Assembly: GCA_014621425.1 (NCBI GenBank)
Contig: JAANBB010000093.1
Span: 1 to 64,000, forward strand
Length of the DNA stretch: 64,000 nucleotides
From: Cylindrodendrum hubeiense
Taxonomy: Eukaryota; Ascomycota; Sordariomycetes; Hypocreales; Nectriaceae
Direction of reading: 5' to 3'
The position numbers and the translations under genes are program-made. Under the pieces are notes generated by a model. That model was given only the letters and a program-made list of their open reading frames with translations. It was not told the origin of the DNA and ran no database searches. Positions 59,046 through 64,000 of this stretch are shown piece after piece. Position 1 is the stretch's first letter; each line of letters opens with the position of its first letter.

Positions 59046-59538
59046 TGTCAGTATGTGGTGCAGTCCTGATTCGGGCCGTGATTTGGTTTCCAAAAGGAAG
59101 TGAGAGTGCGGCGGGGGATGGAGCCAGCGCTTGAGGCCACCCACTTACAGCTTCGCCGGACTGTCAATAACAGGTCCTGACTAAGAATTAGTATCTATTA
59201 TTCCGATTTTAGTAATTCGGAAATTCCATGTCTATCGCTATGTGATAACGCCTATCCTTGTATTTGCTTCTGTAAATTTGGTGACTTCCCGAGATCCCGT
59301 TCAGGTCGAAATGACGCTGGATGCAACAAGGTTCATGCACAGGGACGCCAGTGACGAAATCAGAAAGATGACTAAGCTGCGATCGCAAGCTCGCCTTGCT
59401 TTGTTCTCGAGTCCTTGATGATGACATGCCACCTCGAATTCCATTGTCTCACTTCGCCATTTCGGAACATCGCGTCAACCACCAGGCGAACGCTCTTTAC
59501 ACCCATCCTCCTCCAAGATCGTGCGAGTTGACGCCGTT
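59046..59538. other. Divergent promoter between cnxH and the RBM5-like gene
   Basis: About 490 bp separating divergent starts. Nothing else is recognised. Confidence 0.5.
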
Positions 59539-62442
59539 ATGCGCGACGAATACAGTGCGCGATCATCGGATCGCGGGAGGGACTCCGACCAGAGACCCCT
59601 AGACCAAGACTTCCAAGAGCGACAGGACGCCTACCGATCGCGGCAGGGTAAAGCCACAGCCCGCGCCTCAGAAACATAGAAACTCGAGAAGGACCATCAT
59701 GGATCATTTGAGCTTGACGGCTAACTTCCCCACGGGACGGCGAGATCAGACTAGGTCTCCGCCCCGGCAAGTGTTTCACGACGACTCAAGGGGCAGAGAT
59801 TCGCGATACCAAGGCGACGATATGCGCAATCAGAGGGACTACGACGGCCACCATGGCCAAGGCGACCAAGGATATTCGAACAGGGGTGGCGCCTCGCGGG
59901 GTTACGCCCAGGATGAGCACGACTACGGCGGCATGTACGACGAAGGATATCAAGGCGAGGGCGATTATGCGCGCGACCGTTATGGGGATGAGAGCTACCA
60001 GCGCGAACGCTCAAGACACCGAGACGGCGATGACAGAATATCTCGATCCCGATCTGGCAGCCGCTCCCACAGCGTAACGCGGGAAGCCGGGAAACCTAGC
60101 GATACGGTTATCCTCGAAGGCCTGCCATTCAACGTATCGTCGAGTGAGGTTGGTACCCTGCCGATCTGAGCGATTGCTCCAACACCGATGGCGAAACTTC
60201 TGGTCACCGACCTGGGGCCATTTGTCCAGCAGCATTTCCTCCATGCCGTTGCGCTCCCTTCGGGGAGCTTGTCCTCGGACCTCGAACACGGTCGCCACGA
60301 CATGCTCGATGAACGGCCCGCTTTGATGGTTCGCAATGACTAATTTGAAGGGCCTACAGCTGCGCGAAAGTATCCTCAAAAACTCCGTCGCCGCCGAGTT
60401 GCCGTCGATTGACGTCCGCGTCACCGCTTCCAGGGGTAAGGCTTCAGTCGATATTAGTGACTTGTACCGCATGTCTAACATATTACAGGCCATTGCCGGG
60501 CGTTTGTTCAGTTCCCAGAAGTCGACCACGCTGTTATCTTCATGAGAGAGCATTATCCAAAGATTTATCTTGAGTTGGCGCACCCCACTGATGACGTGCC
60601 AGACGGGAAGTTTGATGCATACATACACTATGCCCGCAGCCGAGAGACCCGGGAGGATGTAGATCCTCGAGCGGCCGGTGGCAGTAACTGGATCTGCTCG
60701 ACAGTGAGTATTTGTGAGACGCTTGCGTATCACACAGCTGACGATTCGCAGTGTGACTTTTCCAACTACTCGACGAGAATCAAGTGCAAGATTTGCGGTG
60801 GTCCCCAGACTAGTGAGTTCCTTTCCTGCGCCGATCAATTCTTTGCTAACAGCATGATGTCTAAGCCCCGAATTGGCAACAAAACTTGACGGGCGTGACC
60901 GACGCTGCCGACGTGCCTTCTCAGATTCTTGTTGTCTACCCATTGCCCCCCTTTGTTAACGAGGACATGTTTATAAACGACATCAAGCGGCTGGAAGTGG
61001 AGAAGGTGGACAACGCAAAGGACAATTCCAACGGAGCGCCAAAACTCAAGTCAACCGCACCCACGGGCGACACATCAAGATACGGTGCCCGACCTGGTTC
61101 GTTGCATCGCGTGTTTCTGATGCGCGACACCAACACGGATGAATCGTTCAAGTATGGCTTCGTCGAGTTTTGGACTTTAGAAGACGCTGCTGCGGCCGTG
61201 GCCAAGTTCCAAAAGTCCCGATCTTTCATGGTTGCGGCATGCCCGGTCACAGTCTCTACCATTCACATGGGTGTCTTCGTGCCAGAGGAACGACAGGTGA
61301 CACCTGTCATTGAACGCATGTCGTTCAACCCCCTGTTCAACCCTAGTCTCCGTGTGCGATACCGGGACCTTCATGTCTACCCCAGCCAACAAATTGTTAC
61401 ATCACAACCTCCTGGCGGTAGCGATGCCGCAAAATCAGCTACTGATGAAGCTGGAGATGGCAAAAAATCGAAGAAGCGGAAAGCTGAGGGAACCCCTGCT
61501 GGGGCTTCGACCAAGAAGCTGGTGCCCATGGCCGGTCAGATGGCCATGTGGCAACGGAAGAGGGGCGAGCTTCGAGGTGATGGTCGTGGTCCAAGTGACA
61601 ATGGATCACAGAATGCTGGAGGGGATGACCAGGACCGAGCACCCGTGCGGATATCACTCTCAGGCAACGGATCCTCAGCGGATACTAAGCCTCAAGGTCC
61701 CATTAAGATATCGCTTTCTGGGGCTACGAAGCTGGGTGCCCCTCAAGATACCAGTGTGAGAAAGTCATCGACCCCCGAACCGACTGCTGCGTCGGACAAC
61801 AAGCCGCAACCTCAGCCCGACTCGGACAATGCGACGGTGTCGTATGTCGACAGAGACCGGTTGATGTGTCTTATCTGCATGCGCAAATACAAGTCGGTAG
61901 ACGAAGTCAACATACACGAGAAGTCGCGGAACCACAAGAATGCCACAGAGAACGAAGAGCAGGTCAAGGCTGCCCTGCCTCGGCTGGCAGCTCGCGACAA
62001 GAGACTCCAGAAGCAGGCACAGGAGAACCCAGACGAGACGCATGCGACCTCGCAGTACCGCGATCGAGCCAAAGAGCGGCGACAGGTATACAACCAACCC
62101 GTCAAGCCGACGCCGACGCCGGGACACCAAACCAAGTCCAAGCCCAAGCAACCCCCGAAGCAGGAGGAGGTCGCCCAGTCAGCGAAGCCGGCGCAGTCCA
62201 AGGGCGCCGGCATGCTGGCCAAAATGGGCTGGTCTGCTGGCGCAGGCCTAGGCGCGAATGGCGACGGTCGCACCGAGGCAATCGCTACAAATGCCTATCA
62301 GGGGGGTGTTGGCCTGGGGGCTGAGGGTGGCAACTTGGGAGATGCGGCGCAGCTAGCGGAACGCAAGACGAAGAACAGCTATACCGACTACTTGAATACT
62401 GTACAGGACAAAGCGAGAGAGCGGTACAACAAGATGGACTAA
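59539..62442 (+). CDS. RBM5/RBM10-like RNA-binding protein with RRMs, Zn finger and G-patch
   Basis: Six exons (59539-59647, 59745-60148, 60360-60435, 60489-60703, 60752-60812, 60866-62442) encode 813 residues. Order of domains: an RS/Asp/Gly-rich N terminus (about 1-150); RRM1 from TVILEGLPFNVSS with RNP1-like CRAFVQF; a RanBP2-type zinc finger NWICSTC...YSTRIKCKIC (about 262-285); a second RRM-like region (about 295-430) with KYGFVEFW; a Lys-rich NLS (KKSKKRK); a C2H2-type finger CLIC...HEKSRNH (about 622-646); and a G-patch GMLAKMGWSAGAGLG near 733. This is the layout of RBM5/6/10 splicing regulators. A role in spliceosomal 3' splice-site use is inferred. Introns of 48-53 nt alternate with a 211-nt one inside RRM1. 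Confidence 0.88.
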
Positions 62443-62825
62443 GCGAGGAGCATCTCTAGGGGCGTTTAGATGTGCTCATCTGTACGTGTATTTTTATGTG
62501 GCTTGGGAACTGGGTGATATTTATGGAATGGGGGTTACGCGCATAGAAGGAGACTTGACAAGCATGAGACCTGAGACACGGCACTTGAAACGAGGGTTCG
62601 CAGATAACAATTATATTTAAGCAGCACGTCCGTCATATGCATCTAATGTGCTGTTGTGTCGAACCGAAAAATTATTTTCACTGAGGGTATCGTATATACA
62701 AAAATGTTCAGCGAGGTATCCTCTCGCCGCCGTCTCGGGATGAGTCGTCATATATATACACACATCCACGTAACCAACGTGGGGAAAAACACGCGCACAT
62801 CGAGCTCGAGTCGTCACGCACCCGT
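62443..62825. other. Convergent 3' spacer
   Basis: About 380 bp between the RBM5-like gene and the convergent aspartic protease. It contains 3' UTRs and AT-rich stretches only. Confidence 0.5.
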
Positions 62826-64000
62826 TCATAGCACCACGGCCGCGGCGCCCACAGCCATCATGACAGCGGCGACCAGGGCGGGGGCCAGGTGGCCGGCGGC
62901 GTTGTTGTCGTCTCCGCTTCCGCTGCCTGATGAATCGTCAGGAGTGGACGTAACGGTGACGGTGGGACGGGTGTCCGACGAGCCCGACTCTGAGCTCGTG
63001 GGTTCCACCGTGGACTTACTAGCGACGCCCGTGACGTTGGGGAAATCGGTGTCGCCGGCCTTGAGCTCGACAATGTCAGTGTCGTTGGAGCCCGGGTTGG
63101 CCTCGGCGATGCCGATCTGCTCGTTGCTGAGGTCGTAGACGACGTAGGCGGATCGCAAAAAGGTGTCACCGAGGAGGGCAAAGTCGGAGTCGTCGACGCC
63201 GTAGTTAGCCGCAGAGCCGACGCCAAACATACAAGCACCCGTCCAACCGTCGAAGACCTGGCTGAGTTGGGGGTCGCTCATGATCTCGTCCTGGATGGTG
63301 GCGAACGAGTCGACGACCATCTCGTTCATAGGGACGCTAATAGTCTTGCCGGAGAAGGTGAAGTCGATGGAGATGCCATCGCCCTTGGAGTCGGCGTAGG
63401 CGCAGTCGACGAAGGGGACGTCGACGCCGGTGACGGTACGGATGTCGAAGGCGTCCCAGAGGCCCTGAGCCTGGGTTTCGGGCAGGAGGCAGATGGTGGA
63501 GCCTGAGTCGAGGATTGCTTTGGCCGCGAAGGTTTTGACGTCGACCGAGTCCTGGCTGCCTGTGGTGGTAACCTTGAACGAATCCATCTCGACGGTGAAA
63601 GAGGTGACATTGGTGTCGAGGGACTGGAAGTCGGGCTGGAGAGGGAGGGTGGTAAGCTTGCCAACGAACTTGGCCTGGTCAATGCCGCCGAAGAGGATGG
63701 TGCCAGAGTCTGCGCTGAGGTCGTTCTAGATATATGGGTTAGTGGAGGCGCTCTCGTGCAGAACATAACTACTGTGAAGCCACACAGAGCCAGAGTAATA
63801 TCGGGAGCACATACCAGGTACAAGCTAAAGGCATTGGTGTCGATGTAGCCTTGGCTCACCATGTTGTTGAGGATGGTTGGGTACTCGACGTCGGCAGCGA
63901 CATTGGCGGAAAAGCCCAGGCCCATGATACCCGTAGGACGCACCGACTTGGTGGCGAGGCCAAGCTGCTGATTCTTGATAGCCTTGCCATCGATGGTGAC
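62826..64000 (-). CDS. GPI-anchored aspartic protease (yapsin-like), 5' end outside window
   Basis: The visible exons are 64000-63815 (5' end cut by the window edge) and 63725-62826, joined by an 89-nt intron. Together they give 361 residues of the C-terminal portion. Pepsin-fold marks are GIMGLGFS, the second catalytic triad AILDSGST (Asp of DSGST), FGGIDQAKFVGKL and ALLGDTFLRSAYVVYDL. A Ser/Thr/Asp-rich stalk and a final hydrophobic tail (about the last 20 residues, preceded by DDNNAAGH) predict GPI attachment, so it should act at the plasma membrane or wall. The first catalytic Asp (DTGS) lies off the edge. Yapsins process cell-wall proteins and pro-hormones; the exact paralog is not assigned. 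Confidence 0.88.

Overview
The window is nuclear DNA from a filamentous ascomycete (Pezizomycotina), most likely a Sordariomycete. The evidence is: short GT-AG introns (about 48-210 nt, mostly 50-70) with CTAAC/CTGAC-like branch sites; the fungus-specific translation factor eEF3; yapsin-like and GPI-type surface proteins; ferric reductases; CT-rich leaders before ATGs; and AGGTAGGTACCT-type low-complexity tracts. I splice-modelled 18 protein genes (one cut by the right edge) and found one tRNA. About 30 introns were inferred, all GT-AG.

Layout. 1-6863 is gene-poor and repeat-rich, with several minisatellites and possible decayed coding fragments. 6864-8448 is a membrane-anchored GH16 protein whose acid/base glutamate is replaced by lysine. 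8449-12767 is gene-poor. 12768-15574 is a multi-span GT2 polysaccharide synthase. 16263-19672 (minus) is eEF3. 20703-22734 (minus) is the Ras palmitoyltransferase Erf2. 24083-24656 is a small predicted mitochondrial membrane protein. 25165-26577 (minus) is phosphoserine phosphatase. 29095-30063 is PAPS reductase. 30620-31659 is the wybutosine enzyme TYW3, convergent with MIC19 (31822-32456, minus). 32457-36001 is a long non-coding stretch. 36002-37879 is a ferric reductase. 38531-40317 (minus) is a secreted arylsulfotransferase-like protein. 41617-43542 is an MFS transporter of the vacuolar basic amino-acid type. 43959-44032 (minus) is tRNA-Val(AAC). 44766-46983 is the meiotic cohesin kleisin Rec8. 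47426-49178 (minus) is Rab escort protein. 49674-50684 (minus) is the exosome subunit Rrp43. After a 3.5 kb repeat-bearing gap, 54203-56836 is a second, larger ferric reductase. 57596-58144 is an unrecognised three-exon gene. 58492-59045 (minus) is molybdopterin synthase large subunit. 59539-62442 is an RBM5/10-like RNA-binding protein. 62826-64000 (minus, partial) is a GPI-type aspartic protease.

There is no operon-like or biosynthetic cluster. Most genes are independent housekeeping loci. Loose themes are cell wall and surface (GH16, GT2, aspartic protease), iron or redox at membranes (two ferric reductases), sulfur/serine/molybdenum metabolism (PAPS reductase, phosphoserine phosphatase, molybdopterin synthase), membrane trafficking and lipidation (Erf2, Rab escort protein) and RNA metabolism (TYW3, Rrp43, RBM5-like, eEF3). 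I did not find a convincing previously undescribed multi-gene system. The most unusual items are the ExDxxK GH16, the Rec8 intron with a nonsense-generating alternative acceptor, and two conserved-looking but unrecognised small spliced genes. Product calls come from motif recognition without database searches, and exon boundaries were inferred by eye from frame and splice consensus.
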